The notes: a model not told the origin generated them from the sequence alone. Counted from the stretch's first letter, positions 18,288-27,304 are shown. The stretch is 64,000 nucleotides of DNA from Streptomyces brasiliensis (GCF_014647875.1 NZ_BMQA01000001.1:310001-374000); one strand, 5' to 3'. Program-made: numbers and translations.

Positions 18288-18857
18288 ATGGCACGCGCAG
18301 GACTGACCGCGGATCGCCTGACCAGGGCGGGAGCGGAGCTGGCCGACGAGGTCGGCTTCGAGCAGGTGACCGTCTCGGCGCTGGCCAGGCGGTTCGACGT
18401 CAAGGTGGCGAGTCTCTACTCGCACGTGCGGAACTCGCACGATCTCAAGACCCGGATCGCCCTGCTCGCCCTGGAGGAACTCGCCGACCGGGCCGCCGAG
18501 GCCCTGGCCGGACGGGCCGGCAAGGACGCGCTGACCGCCCTGGCCGACGTGTACCGCGACTACGCGCGCGAGCACCCCGGCCGTTACGCCGCGGCCCAGT
18601 TCAGGCTGGACCCGGCAGCGGCGGCGGCGAGCGCCGGCGGCCGGCACGCGCAGATGACCCGCGCGATCCTGCGCGGCTACGACCTGACCGAGCCGGACCA
18701 GACCCACGCGGTCCGTCTCCTCGGCAGTGTCTTCCACGGCTACGTGAGCCTCGAGCTGGGCGGCGGCTTCAGCCACAGCGCCCCCGACACCCAGGAGACC
18801 TGGACGCGGATCCTGGACGCCCTCGACGCCCTGCTGCGCAACTGGCCCGAGCGCTGA
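18288..18857 (+). CDS. TetR-family transcriptional regulator
   Basis: A 189-residue DNA-binding repressor. The N-terminal helix-turn-helix is seen in FEQVTVSALARRFDVKVASLYSHV, with the recognition helix around VASLYSHVRN. The C-terminal ligand/dimer domain is of the WHG type: FHGYVSLELGGGF. GAGAGGAGG precedes the ATG at 18288. It probably binds the palindrome at 18230-18254, repressing itself, the divergent FBP gene and the SGNH hydrolase downstream (57 bases on, same strand). The ligand is unknown. Confidence 0.92.
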   Translation: MARAGLTADRLTRAGAELADEVGFEQVTVSALARRFDVKVASLYSHVRNSHDLKTRIALLALEELADRAAEALAGRAGKDALTALADVYRDYAREHPGRYAAAQFRLDPAAAAASAGGRHAQMTRAILRGYDLTEPDQTHAVRLLGSVFHGYVSLELGGGFSHSAPDTQETWTRILDALDALLRNWPER

Positions 18858-18914
18858 CCCCAACACCCCCAGACCGCTGCCCCAACACCCCCAAACCATA
18901 GACCGGTTGAGGAC

Positions 18915-20120
18915 ATGAACAGCACCGACCACGACTTGATCACCACGCCCGTCACCGCACGCCTGCTGCGCGGCGCGCTCGACCTGGAGCGCACTGCCGA
19001 CGGCGTCCTGCCGCACCGGCTGCCCGCAGGCGCCCGCGCCCAGTGCGCCGACGCCCAGCTCGCCATGGCCGAGTCCCAGCCCTCCGGCGTCCGGCTGGCG
19101 TTCCGCACCCGCGCCACGGTCGTGGAACTGGAGACACGGCCCACCAAGCGGGCCTACGTGGGCGCGCCGCCGCGCCCCGACGGCGTGTACGACCTGCTCG
19201 TCGACGGGCGCCTGAGCCGGCAGGCGTCCGTGACCGGCGGCAACACCGTGACACTCGACATGACCACCGGAATCAGCGAGTTCCGGCCCGGCCCGACCGG
19301 CACGGTCCGCTTCGGGGGCCTGCCCGACGCGGTCAAGGACGTCGAGATCTGGCTGCCGCACAACGAGACGACCGAAGTCGTCGCCCTGCGCACCGACGCG
19401 CCCGTCGAACCCGTACCGGAGCAGGGCCGTCCGGTGTGGCTGCACCACGGCAGTTCGATCAGCCACGGCTCCGACGCCGCGAGCCCCACGGCCACCTGGC
19501 CCGCGCTCGCCGCCTCCCTCGGCGGTGCGGAGCTGATCAATCTGGGCCTGGGCGGCAGCGCCCTGCTGGACCCCTTCACGGCCCGCGCGATGCGGGACAC
19601 GCCCGCCGACCTGATCAGCGTCAAGATCGGCATCAATCTGGTGAACACTGACCTGATGCGGCTGCGCGCCTTCGGTCCCGCCGTCCACGGCTTCCTCGAC
19701 ACCGTCCGCGAGGGCCACCCCAGCGCTCCGCTGCTGGTGGTCTCGCCGATCTTGTGCCCGATCCACGAGGACACCCCCGGCCCCAGCGCATTCGACCCCG
19801 CCGCTCTGGGCTCCGGACAGCTTCGGTTCCGCGCCATGGGAGATCCCGCCGAGCGCGCGAGCGGCAAACTGACCCTCGGTGTCGTCCGGCAGGAGCTGGC
19901 GCGGATCGTGGAGCAGCGGGCGGCGGCGGACCCGAACCTGCACCTGCTCGACGGCCTCGACCTCTACGGCCCCGACGACTACGCCGCGCTGCCGCTGCCC
20001 GACGAGCTGCATCCGGACGCGGCCACCCACCGCCGTATCGGCGAACGCTTCGCCGGGCTGGCCTTCGGCACCGGCGGAGCGTTCGCCCCCTTGCGCGACC
20101 GAGCCGGTCAGGCGTCCTGA
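18915..20120 (+). CDS. SGNH/GDSL-family hydrolase
   Basis: A 401-residue protein with no signal peptide. The N-terminal 180 residues form a beta-rich domain (carbohydrate-esterase-2-like jelly roll) and the C-terminal half is an SGNH esterase: HHGSSISHGSD holds the nucleophile Ser, GLGGSALLD the Gly, KIGINLVN the Asn and LHPDAATH the Asp/His dyad. It should hydrolyse an ester, perhaps an acetylated sugar or acyl thioester, in the cytoplasm. It follows tetR by 57 bases of repetitive CCCCAACACCCCC-type spacer and is probably its target. The stop overlaps the 3' end of the convergent membrane gene by 13 bases. Confidence 0.88.
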   Translation: MNSTDHDLITTPVTARLLRGALDLERTADGVLPHRLPAGARAQCADAQLAMAESQPSGVRLAFRTRATVVELETRPTKRAYVGAPPRPDGVYDLLVDGRLSRQASVTGGNTVTLDMTTGISEFRPGPTGTVRFGGLPDAVKDVEIWLPHNETTEVVALRTDAPVEPVPEQGRPVWLHHGSSISHGSDAASPTATWPALAASLGGAELINLGLGGSALLDPFTARAMRDTPADLISVKIGINLVNTDLMRLRAFGPAVHGFLDTVREGHPSAPLLVVSPILCPIHEDTPGPSAFDPAALGSGQLRFRAMGDPAERASGKLTLGVVRQELARIVEQRAAADPNLHLLDGLDLYGPDDYAALPLPDELHPDAATHRRIGERFAGLAFGTGGAFAPLRDRAGQAS

Positions 20121-20653
20121 CGGACGCGCTGCGCGGGCAGCGAGCCACGGGCCGGCGCGCGCAGTCGCCTGCCGCGCCGGGTCGTTCCCCAGGGCTTCAG
20201 GACCGAGATCGCGGTCATGAAGACATAGGCGGACAGGGAGACCACGGGCCCGAACAGGACGTCGCCGGCGTCCGGCAGGGGGCCGCCCGCGGCGACGGCC
20301 GCGACCGCGGAGTTCACGCCGGGACGCAGCGCGAGAACCGTGGCCGCGGCCGTGGCCGACGTCAGCCAGAACTTGACGCAGACCCACCGGTGCCTCGCCA
20401 GCCCCCAGTGGGTACCCAGGGACAGCACCAGACCGCTGACGAGCGTGAGGAACGCGACGGGGAGCAGGAGCCAGTCGGCGAAGAGCTTCATGGCCCGGAC
20501 CGATGCCTCCACGGTCACCGCCGAGCCCGTGGTGGTCGCGGTGATCCCGAGTGCGAGCAGCCCGAGCGTGAGCCCGAGCCAGCAGGCGGAGGCGGCTACG
20601 TGGACGACGAGGGAGGCCCGGCGTGCGGGGCGGCTGAGTTTCACCTTCCTCAC
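20108..20653 (-). CDS. Four-helix membrane protein (DUF2269-like)
   Basis: A 181-residue integral membrane protein with four hydrophobic segments (SLVVHVAASACWLGLTLGLL, FADWLLLPVAFLTLVSGLVL, VKFWLTSATAAATVLAL and the segment around FGPVVSLSAYVFMTAISVL) and a basic C-terminal tail. The H of VVHV in helix 1 and the W of the CWLGL segment recall DUF2269-type or cytochrome-like small membrane proteins, but no haem ligand pattern is certain. The start ATG at 20653 lies near AGGAAG-type sequence. It converges on the SGNH hydrolase with a 13-base overlap. Function unknown. Confidence 0.75.
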   Translation of the reverse strand: MRKVKLSRPARRASLVVHVAASACWLGLTLGLLALGITATTTGSAVTVEASVRAMKLFADWLLLPVAFLTLVSGLVLSLGTHWGLARHRWVCVKFWLTSATAAATVLALRPGVNSAVAAVAAGGPLPDAGDVLFGPVVSLSAYVFMTAISVLKPWGTTRRGRRLRAPARGSLPAQRVRQDA

Positions 20654-20896
20654 GGTGCCGGGCGGGAGCCGCGGTGGCGTCTGACGGCGGGAGTAGGCGC
20701 GCGTACTGGCCAGGGCGCAGCGGGCGGAGGTTCAGCTACTCCGGTCTCCCGGGCTGCCGCCCGGCCATTCAGAAACGACGCCGCTGAATCCCATGGAAAG
20801 GATCAGTTGGACTTCGGGATCACTCAGGAGCAGGGTAGGGGCGTTGCCCGGATTCGACGGGGCATTCCCTGGCTGCACCCACCCGGAGTAGACCCG

Positions 20897-21940
20897 ATGA
20901 ACCATGTCGCCGACCCCGAGCGTTACGACGGCACCATGCGGTACCGGCGCACCGGGCGATCAGGCCTCGACCTCCCGGTCCTGTCCCTGGGCTACTGGCA
21001 CAACTTCGGCGACGACCGGCCGTTCGAGACGCAGCGGGAGATCGCGCTGCGCGCCTTCGACCTCGGGATCACCCACCACGACCTGGCGAACAACTACGGG
21101 CCGCCCTACGGCTCGGCCGAGATCAACTTCGGGCGTCTGATGAAGCAGGACCTGGCGCCCCACCGGGACGAGATGGTGATCTCGACCAAGGCCGGCTGGG
21201 ACATGTGGCCCGGCCCCTACGGGCAGGGCGGCGGCTCCCGCAAGTACGTGCTCGCCTCGCTGGACCAGTCGCTGTCCCGCATGGGCCTGGACTACGTGGA
21301 CATCTTCTACTCCCACCGGCTCGACGCGAGCACGCCGCTGGAGGAGACGATGGGCGCGCTCGACACGGCGGTCCGCCAGGGCAAGGCGCTGTACGTGGGG
21401 ATCTCGTCGTACGACGCCGAGCGCACCCGGGAGGCGGTGGCCATCCTGCGGGACCTGGGCACGCCGCTGCTGATCCACCAGCCGTCGTACAACATGCTCA
21501 ACCGCTGGATCGAGACGGAGGGCCTGCTGGACGTCGCCCAGGAGGAGGGCTTCGGCATCATCGGCTTCACGGCGCTCGCCCAGGGGATGCTCACCGGCCG
21601 CTATCTCGACGGCGTGCCGCAGGACTCGCGGGCGGCGAAGGGCACCAGCCTCGACACCGCGTGGCTGACGGACGAGATGATCCGGCGGCTGCGCGCCCTG
21701 AACGACATCGCGGCCCGGCGCGGGCAGGGCCTGGCCCAGATGGCGCTGGCGTGGGCGCTGCGCGACAGGCGGATCACCTCGCTGGTGATCGGTGCGTCGC
21801 GCGTCGAGCAACTGGAGCAGAACGTCGCGGCGTTGGAGAATCCCGACTTCAGCGACGAGGAGCTGGCCGAGATCGACAAGTACGCGACCGAGGGCGGCGT
21901 CGACCTGTGGCGGGACGCCCGTCTCGGCAACCTCGGCTGA
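20897..21940 (+). CDS. Aldo/keto reductase, YghZ/glyceraldehyde-3-phosphate reductase-like
   Basis: A 347-residue cytoplasmic NADPH-dependent reductase of the AKR14/Kv-beta-like group. It has the TIM barrel with the catalytic set: D and Y in HHDLANNYGPPYG, K in VISTKAGWDMWPGPYG and H in IFYSHRLD. The segment WPGPYGQGGGSRKYVLASLD is typical of YghZ, which reduces L-glyceraldehyde 3-phosphate and methylglyoxal. NADP contacts are expected at VIGASRVEQLEQNV. The ATG at 20897 is chosen at the start of the conserved region, MNHVADPERYDGTMRYRRTG. The gene is transcribed alone. Detoxification of reactive aldehydes is the likely role. Confidence 0.93.
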   Translation: MNHVADPERYDGTMRYRRTGRSGLDLPVLSLGYWHNFGDDRPFETQREIALRAFDLGITHHDLANNYGPPYGSAEINFGRLMKQDLAPHRDEMVISTKAGWDMWPGPYGQGGGSRKYVLASLDQSLSRMGLDYVDIFYSHRLDASTPLEETMGALDTAVRQGKALYVGISSYDAERTREAVAILRDLGTPLLIHQPSYNMLNRWIETEGLLDVAQEEGFGIIGFTALAQGMLTGRYLDGVPQDSRAAKGTSLDTAWLTDEMIRRLRALNDIAARRGQGLAQMALAWALRDRRITSLVIGASRVEQLEQNVAALENPDFSDEELAEIDKYATEGGVDLWRDARLGNLG

Positions 21941-22063
21941 TCGTCCGGAGGGCACGGGCGGGGGCTCGGTCGGCACCCAGCCACCTCCGTTACTGATAAA
22001 TGCAAAGAAATCGGACAATATAGGGGTACCGCAGACAGCCACCTCGAGGAGCCGCAGCCCGTT

Positions 22064-22279
22064 ATGGCGCACGGAGCCCACCACAGCCCCCTCCTGCCTC
22101 CCCACCCCGACCTCGGTCTGGCCCGCGACTGCGAGCACTGCCTCGGCTGGGGAACCGTCGTCACCCTCGACGACCGACACGAACTGTGCCCCACCTGTCA
22201 GCCGGAGTCCGGCGGCGGAGAGGCCGCGCCGGACGCCCCCGCGCCGGTGGCGTACCTGAAGGCCCGCCGCAGATCCTGA
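22064..22279 (+). CDS. Small CxxC-CxxC protein
   Basis: A 71-residue protein with a compact zinc-ribbon-like core: CEHC, an 18-residue hairpin containing GWGTVVTLDD, then CPTC. The rest is low-complexity Pro/Ala. The ATG at 22064 has GAGGAG about 15 bases upstream. The promoter region at 21990-22030 is strikingly AT-rich for this genome (a run around AAATCGGACAATATAGGGG). Such mini-proteins occur widely in Streptomyces; DnaJ-like or RNA-binding zinc ribbons are possible, but no function can be assigned. Confidence 0.7.
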   Translation: MAHGAHHSPLLPPHPDLGLARDCEHCLGWGTVVTLDDRHELCPTCQPESGGGEAAPDAPAPVAYLKARRRS

Positions 22280-22760
22280 CAGCGATGAAGGCCGACAGGC
22301 CCAGGGCTCTAGGCTCTGGGCATCGAGCAGCGCGCGCAGCGCGTTGTCGCCGACGCCTTTCACCGTCTCGTTTCACCGTCTCGCCCCCGACGTCGCACCC
22401 ACGGAGGTCGCCGGTCGATCGCGCGCGGCGGCGAAGCGGCGGCATCGGTGTCACTCAGTGTCGCGCCATTGGCCGGTGAGACGCGTGACGCGATGGCGCC
22501 CATGGCGGCGGATCCAGTGGCAATGATGTTCTCGGTGCGGCAGAACTCCATGACGGTGCAGCCGAGTTCGCATATGCCGACCGCACTCCTGATCGTCACG
22601 ATGCGGCTCCGAGACCTCTCTTACCCTCATTGCGCACTTGACTACCCGCGGTCACACACGATTGGCTCCCGCCGGGAGAGTCACTCGGCCGGCGCGCACG
22701 CACCTCGAGCCGGCCTCCCTTCCTCTCATGCTCGGCCGCACAGCGAGGTGCCGCACCCCC
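22280..22760. other. Intergenic region, no recognised gene
   Basis: About 480 bases with several short open frames on both strands but no start, ribosome site and coding bias that agree. A 79-codon minus frame ending at 22360 contains CELGCTVMEFCRTENIIATG, which has a protein-like look but no recognised family. It may be a degraded gene end. The leader of the lipoprotein gene at 22761 lies at the right end. Confidence 0.4.
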
Positions 22761-23765
22761 ATGAACACTCCCCCACGTCCGGTCTCCTCCAGAACGGCGC
22801 GCGGCACCGCCCTGACCGCCGCGGCGGCCGCCGGCTGTCTGCTCGTGGCCGGCTGTTCCGGCTCGGGCAAGGACGAGCCGGACGCGGACCGGGCGGGCGC
22901 CGGGCGTCTGAAAATAGCCCTGATCAGCCACGGAAACAGCGGTGACGCCTTCTGGGACCTGGTGCGCAGGGGCGCGGAGGCCGCCGCGGCCAAGGACGGC
23001 GTCGAGTTGACGTACGCGAGCGACTCCGACGCCGCCGGGCAGGCGGAGTTGGTGCGGAGCGCGATACGCACCAGGACGGACGGCATCGCGGTGACGCTGG
23101 CCAAGCCGGACGCGATGCGCGGGCCGGTGGGCCGGGCGCGGGCGGCGGGGATTCCGGTGGTCGCCCTCAACTCCGGTATGGACGCCTGGCAGTCGGAGGG
23201 AGCGCTCGAGTACTTCGGCCAGGACGAGAGCGTCGCGGGCCGCGCCGTCGGCGACAAGCTCGACGACCTGAAGGCCAGACACGCCCTGTGCGTCATCCAC
23301 GAACGCGGCAACGTGTCCCTCGAGGCGCGCTGCGCCGGGGTGAAGAAGACGTTCGCCGGGAAGACCGACATGCTCTACGTGGACGGCGCCGACATGAACG
23401 CCGTGGACCAGGCGCTCACGACCGAACTTCGCCAGGACCCGAGCGTCGACGAAGTGGTCACGAACGGCGCCCAGTTCGCGCTCGCCGCGGTGAAAGCGGT
23501 CAAGACCACTGGCGCCGAGGCGCGGGTCGCGACCTTCGACCTCAACAAGGACCTGGTCAAGGCCGTCCAGGGCGGTGCCGTCCAGTTCGCCGTCGACCAA
23601 CAGCCGTATCTGCAGGGCTATCTGGCCGTGGACGCGCCGTGGCTCTACAAGACCAACGGCAACACCGGCGGCGGCGGTGTGGCACCGGTGCTCACCGGTC
23701 CGGCGTTCGTGACCAGGGCGAACGTGGCGGCCGTCGCCCGTTTCGCGGCCAACGGCACACGGTGA
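22761..23765 (+). CDS. Sugar-type periplasmic-binding lipoprotein (orphan)
   Basis: A 334-residue lipoprotein: signal peptide with lipobox LLVAGCS, then a type 1 periplasmic-binding fold (IALISHGNSGDAFWDLVRRG, DGIAVTLAKPDA, GIPVVALNSG, VATFDLNKDLVKAVQGGAVQ and FAVDQQPYLQGYLAVD). These are the ligand-contact blocks of the ribose/galactose-binding subfamily that binds sugars, cyclitols or AI-2-like ligands. The ATG at 22761 follows GAGGTG with a longish spacer. No permease or ATPase gene adjoins. The next gene, 171 bases on, encodes a membrane kinase-like sensor with an extracellular domain, so this lipoprotein may deliver a ligand to a transporter elsewhere or act as a co-sensor; the latter is speculation. 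Confidence 0.88.
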   Translation: MNTPPRPVSSRTARGTALTAAAAAGCLLVAGCSGSGKDEPDADRAGAGRLKIALISHGNSGDAFWDLVRRGAEAAAAKDGVELTYASDSDAAGQAELVRSAIRTRTDGIAVTLAKPDAMRGPVGRARAAGIPVVALNSGMDAWQSEGALEYFGQDESVAGRAVGDKLDDLKARHALCVIHERGNVSLEARCAGVKKTFAGKTDMLYVDGADMNAVDQALTTELRQDPSVDEVVTNGAQFALAAVKAVKTTGAEARVATFDLNKDLVKAVQGGAVQFAVDQQPYLQGYLAVDAPWLYKTNGNTGGGGVAPVLTGPAFVTRANVAAVARFAANGTR

Positions 23766-23936
23766 CCGGACACTTCGCGTCACCCTGTCGCCGAAGATTC
23801 GACCACTGACGCCACATGGGCTCACTTGTACGGATAGCATCCTGCGCACGCCTGGTGCCGTACCGGACACGCAGTCACCCGCCGCGCACGTCCCCCTTCC
23901 CCCACCCCGCCCCCGTTGACCGCCCCAAGGACGACG

Positions 23937-26339
23937 ATGTCTGAACGGACAGGTGCCCGGCGCCGTCTCGGCTCCATACGTCTCTCCCTGATCCTGCTGG
24001 CTCTCGTGCCGAGCGTCACGCTCGCCGCCATGTGGGGCGTGACGACGACCCAGATGTTCTCGGAGGGGCTGCGGCTGCGCCCGCAGACCGAGTTGAGCCG
24101 GTCCACCGGCGCCATGGGCACCGAGGCCACCCTCGCCCTGCAGCAGGAGCGCAGTCTGTCGGCCGCGTGGCTGGCCTCCCCGCACGGCTCCCGGGCGGCG
24201 CTGGACGCGCAGCGCAGGAAAACGGACGAGGCGGTCGCGAAACTGGTCGGGCGGACGAAGGACATCCAGAACGCCCACGACCGCATCAAGGACCGCATGT
24301 ACTCGGTCGTGGCGTCCGTGAGCAGCCTGGAGTACTACCGCGGCCAGGTCGACGATCCGACCGACATCACCGCCCAGCAGGTCGTCGACCAGTACACGGC
24401 GATCATCGACGACCAGATCCACGCCTTCCAGGAGCTGTCCCAGGTCGACGACGGCGACCTGACCTCCCAGGCCGGGCCGCTCGTCGCCCTGGAGCACGCG
24501 GCCGAGCAGGTCTCGCAGGAGGATGCGCTGCTCACCCTGTCCTGGTCGTCCGGGCACCTCGACGAGAAGCAGTGGACCGCGTTCTCGCAGCTGGTCCACG
24601 CGCGCCGGTGGCTCGTCGAGGACCAGATCGTCCCCTCACTGAACGGCAGCGCGAAGACCGAGGCCGAACGGATCCTGCAGAGCGGCGACTGGCGGACCCT
24701 GGAGAGCGTCGAGGACCGGATCCTGGCCGCCCGCGCGAGCGCCGACGGGGGCGGCACGATCGCGCTGCCGGACGCACGCCGGCAGTGGGGCGCCGCGCTG
24801 GCCGAGGCCGGCGGCCGGTACTCCGATCTGATCCGGCAGCAGACGGCCGGCCTCCTCGACCGCAGCGCCGACAAGGCCGACGGGCTGCTGACGACGGCCG
24901 CGTTCCTGAGCGTCGGCGGATTCGTCGCCCTGCTGCTGTGCGTGGGCATGTCCTGGCGCATCACCCGCTCCCTGTCCCGGCGGCTGCGCGGGCTCAGGGT
25001 GGCGACACTCGGGCTGGCCGAGGAGCGGCTGCCGGACGTGGTCGCGCGCCTGGACCGCGGCGAGCGGGTCGACGTGGAGCTGGCGACGCCGCCGCTGGAC
25101 TACGGCAGTGACGAACTCGGCCAGGTGGCCCAGGCGTTCAACACGGCGCAGCGCACGGCCGTGCACACCGCCGTCGAACTCGCCGACACCCGGCGCGGTT
25201 TCCAGAAGGTCATCCTGGGCATCGCCCGGCAGAGCCAGAACCTGGTCAACCTCCAGCTCAGCAAGCTCGACGCGCTGGAGCGGCAGCACGACGCCCCGGA
25301 GATACTCCAGGGCCTGTACGAACTCGACTCCACAGCAAGCCAGTTGCGTCGCTACGAGGAGAACCTCGTGATCATCAGCGGGGAGCGGCCCGGGCGCAGC
25401 TGGAGCGAGCCGGTCGCGCTGATCGACATCCTGCGCAGCGCCGTCGGCGAGGTGGCCGAGTACCAGCGGGTGGACGTGCACACGGACGAGGAGGTGAGCC
25501 TCGCCCCGCCCGCAGTCGCCGACGTGATCCATCTGCTGGCGGAACTGATCGACAACGCGACCGCGTACTCCCCCGCGCCGAGTCCGGTCGGGGTGCGGGC
25601 CGCGCTGGTCGCCAAGGGGCTCGCCATCGAGGTGGAGGACCGCGGCCTCGGCATGTCCGAGGGGGACTACGCCTCGCTCAACGCCCAGTTGGCGGTAGCG
25701 CCGCAGTTCGACGTGGTGGGGCTCGCGGACGACCTGCGACTCGGCATGTTCGTCATCGCCCGGCTCGCCACCCGGCACGGGATCACCGTCACGCTGCGCC
25801 CGTCGCCGTACGGCGGCACCACGGCGATCGTGCTGATCCCGGACGAGGTCGTCGTGCCGGAGGCGGCAGCGGCTCCCGACGAGCCCGCCGGTGACCGCCC
25901 GGCTCGGCAGGCCGGAGCCGAGACCGAGCCGCCCGTCGCAGCGCGGCCCCGGCCGGCCACACCGGCCCGGATCACAGGCTCTCGGCACCCGGACGGTGAC
26001 CGGGGGGCCGACGGGCTCGCGCCCCTGCCGCGCCGGGTACGGCAGACGAGCCTGGTCCTCGAACCGCGCGAGGAGGCCCCGCCCGTCGCGGACGACGAGG
26101 ACCGGCTCGACGCGTTCACGGCGGAACACGCCGCCTCCTCCCTGGCCGGTTTCCAGCGCGGCACGCTCAAGGCGCGTGCCGAGGGCGCCGCTCCGCTGTA
26201 CGAGCAGGAGGAGGCCACCGCACCCGAGGAGCCGGGCGCGACGGCACCGTCCGGCCCCGGCTCCGGGAACCCGCCCGAGGAGCGGGACCCCACCCAGTCG
26301 ACTCCGCCCGCCGACCGCTCACGAAGGACGCTGACATGA
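23937..26339 (+). CDS. cvnA: Conservon sensor/histidine-kinase-like protein CvnA
   Basis: An 800-residue membrane sensor. One N-terminal helix (SIRLSLILLALVPSVTLAAM), an extracellular nitrate/nitrite-sensor-type (NIT) helical domain to about residue 320, a second helix (AAFLSVGGFVALLLCVGMSW), HAMP, a dimerisation helix (LVNLQLSKLDALERQHD), an HATPase domain with N-box LLAELIDNATAYSP and G-boxes DRGLGM, and a disordered Pro/Glu-rich C-terminal tail of about 170 residues. The phospho-accepting His box is not canonical, as in other CvnA proteins, so it may act by binding its partners instead of by phosphotransfer. The ATG at 23937 begins MSERTGARRR. The stop overlaps the cvnB ATG (ATGA), indicating translational coupling. 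Confidence 0.93.
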   Translation: MSERTGARRRLGSIRLSLILLALVPSVTLAAMWGVTTTQMFSEGLRLRPQTELSRSTGAMGTEATLALQQERSLSAAWLASPHGSRAALDAQRRKTDEAVAKLVGRTKDIQNAHDRIKDRMYSVVASVSSLEYYRGQVDDPTDITAQQVVDQYTAIIDDQIHAFQELSQVDDGDLTSQAGPLVALEHAAEQVSQEDALLTLSWSSGHLDEKQWTAFSQLVHARRWLVEDQIVPSLNGSAKTEAERILQSGDWRTLESVEDRILAARASADGGGTIALPDARRQWGAALAEAGGRYSDLIRQQTAGLLDRSADKADGLLTTAAFLSVGGFVALLLCVGMSWRITRSLSRRLRGLRVATLGLAEERLPDVVARLDRGERVDVELATPPLDYGSDELGQVAQAFNTAQRTAVHTAVELADTRRGFQKVILGIARQSQNLVNLQLSKLDALERQHDAPEILQGLYELDSTASQLRRYEENLVIISGERPGRSWSEPVALIDILRSAVGEVAEYQRVDVHTDEEVSLAPPAVADVIHLLAELIDNATAYSPAPSPVGVRAALVAKGLAIEVEDRGLGMSEGDYASLNAQLAVAPQFDVVGLADDLRLGMFVIARLATRHGITVTLRPSPYGGTTAIVLIPDEVVVPEAAAAPDEPAGDRPARQAGAETEPPVAARPRPATPARITGSRHPDGDRGADGLAPLPRRVRQTSLVLEPREEAPPVADDEDRLDAFTAEHAASSLAGFQRGTLKARAEGAAPLYEQEEATAPEEPGATAPSGPGSGNPPEERDPTQSTPPADRSRRTLT

Positions 26340-26764
26340 CCCGCCCCACGCCCGCCACCCACACCCAGCTCGACCAGCTGCTGACCGGACTCGTCGACCG
26401 GGTCGCCGAGGTGAACCACGCCGTCGTCCTGTCGGAGGACGGACTCGTCGTCAGCAAGTCCACCGGTTTCCTGCGCGACGACGCCGAACGTCTCGCGGCG
26501 ACCGCCTCCGGGCTGATGAGCCTGAGCAAGGGCGTCAGCATGGACTTCCGCGGCGGGCCGGTGCGCCAGGCGCTGATCGAGATGGCCCACGGCTTTCTGA
26601 TCCTTACGTCGGCCGGGCCCGGCGCCCATCTCGTCGTCCTCACGAGCCAGGGCGCGGACGTCGGTGTGGTGGCGTACCAGATGAACATGCTGGTGAAGAA
26701 GATCGGCGAGCATCTGAGCGCGGCTCCGCGTGCGGCCGCCGCCGCGTCCGATCGCGGCGAGTGA
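26336..26764 (+). CDS. cvnB: Roadblock/LC7 protein CvnB
   Basis: A 142-residue soluble protein of the Roadblock/LC7 (MglB-like) family: LDQLLTGLVDRVAEVNHAVVLSEDGL, then DDAERLAATASGL and QALIEMAHGFLILTSAGPGA. In conservons it partners the small GTPase CvnD (as a putative GTPase regulator) and the sensor CvnA at the membrane. Here it overlaps cvnA by four bases and is followed immediately by cvnC. Its usual GTPase partner gene is missing downstream, so it must work with a GTPase encoded elsewhere or be decoupled. Confidence 0.95.
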   Translation: MTRPTPATHTQLDQLLTGLVDRVAEVNHAVVLSEDGLVVSKSTGFLRDDAERLAATASGLMSLSKGVSMDFRGGPVRQALIEMAHGFLILTSAGPGAHLVVLTSQGADVGVVAYQMNMLVKKIGEHLSAAPRAAAAASDRGE

Positions 26765-26765
26765 G

Positions 26766-27125
26766 GTGGACGGAGGCGACGCGGCAGGCCGTCTGGTACG
26801 GCCGTTCACGCTGACCGGCGGACGGACCCGGCCCAGCCGCGCCGACTTCACCCTCATCACGACGGTGACCGCGGTCGATCCGCCGCCCGCCCGCGCGGGT
26901 CAGCCGCAGCCCGAGCACGCCCGCATCCTGAAGCTGTGCGCGCGCCCGATCGCGGTCGCGGAGCTGGCGGCCCATCTCGACCTGCCGATGAGCGTGGTCG
27001 TCATACTGCTCTGCGACCTGCTGGAGGACGGGCGGATCACCGCCCGTCCGCCGCACCCGGTCTCGCCCACCGCACCGGACCTCGGCCTGCTCCGCAAGGT
27101 CCGGGACGGGCTCGGCCGCCTCTAG
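26766..27125 (+). CDS. cvnC: DUF742 protein CvnC
   Basis: A 119-residue protein with the DUF742 signature: RLVRPFTLTGGRTRP at the N-terminus, a central winged-helix-like part (ARILKLCARPIAVAELAAHL, DLPMSVVVILLCDLLEDGRI) and the C-terminal LLRKVRDGLGRL. The start is taken as GTG at 26766, directly behind the cvnB stop; no strong ribosome site, consistent with coupling. DUF742 proteins are conservon components that bind the sensor and GTPase modules. The stop codon TAG at 27123-27125 abuts the left end of the palindromic element at 27125. Confidence 0.93.
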   Translation: MDGGDAAGRLVRPFTLTGGRTRPSRADFTLITTVTAVDPPPARAGQPQPEHARILKLCARPIAVAELAAHLDLPMSVVVILLCDLLEDGRITARPPHPVSPTAPDLGLLRKVRDGLGRL

Positions 27126-27273
27126 TGCTGTGGCCGGGAAGCTCGCGGGGTCCGGTGCGGTGCATCGCAAGCCGAAGCGTCACCCGCGTACTGGATGTAC
27201 TCGGGTGAGGCGACAACGCCGCGAGGTGCCGTGCCGGGCGTCGCGAGCCGGTGAACCTTCGCGGTCACAGCAC
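27125..27273. mobile_element. MITE-like palindromic element
   Basis: A 149-base element bounded by GTGCTGTGGCC on the left and GGTCACAGCAC on the right; comparing the outer 20-21 bases of each end as inverted repeats shows about five mismatches. Its centre is another inverted repeat (TCACCCG...CGGGTGA) around GTAC-TGGAT-GTAC, so almost the whole element can fold. It has no coding capacity. The ends and the CTAG at the left border suggest mobilisation by a transposase in trans. It sits exactly where cvnD normally follows cvnC. Confidence 0.65.
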
Positions 27274-27304
27274 CAGGACCGTTCCGGGGAGGCCGTTGCC
27301 CGGT

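Noticed and set aside
22360..22599. 79-codon minus frame containing CELGCTVMEFCRTENIIATG
   Set aside because: Looks faintly protein-like but has no ribosome site, no known family and no neighbour supporting it; kept only as a note on the intergenic region.
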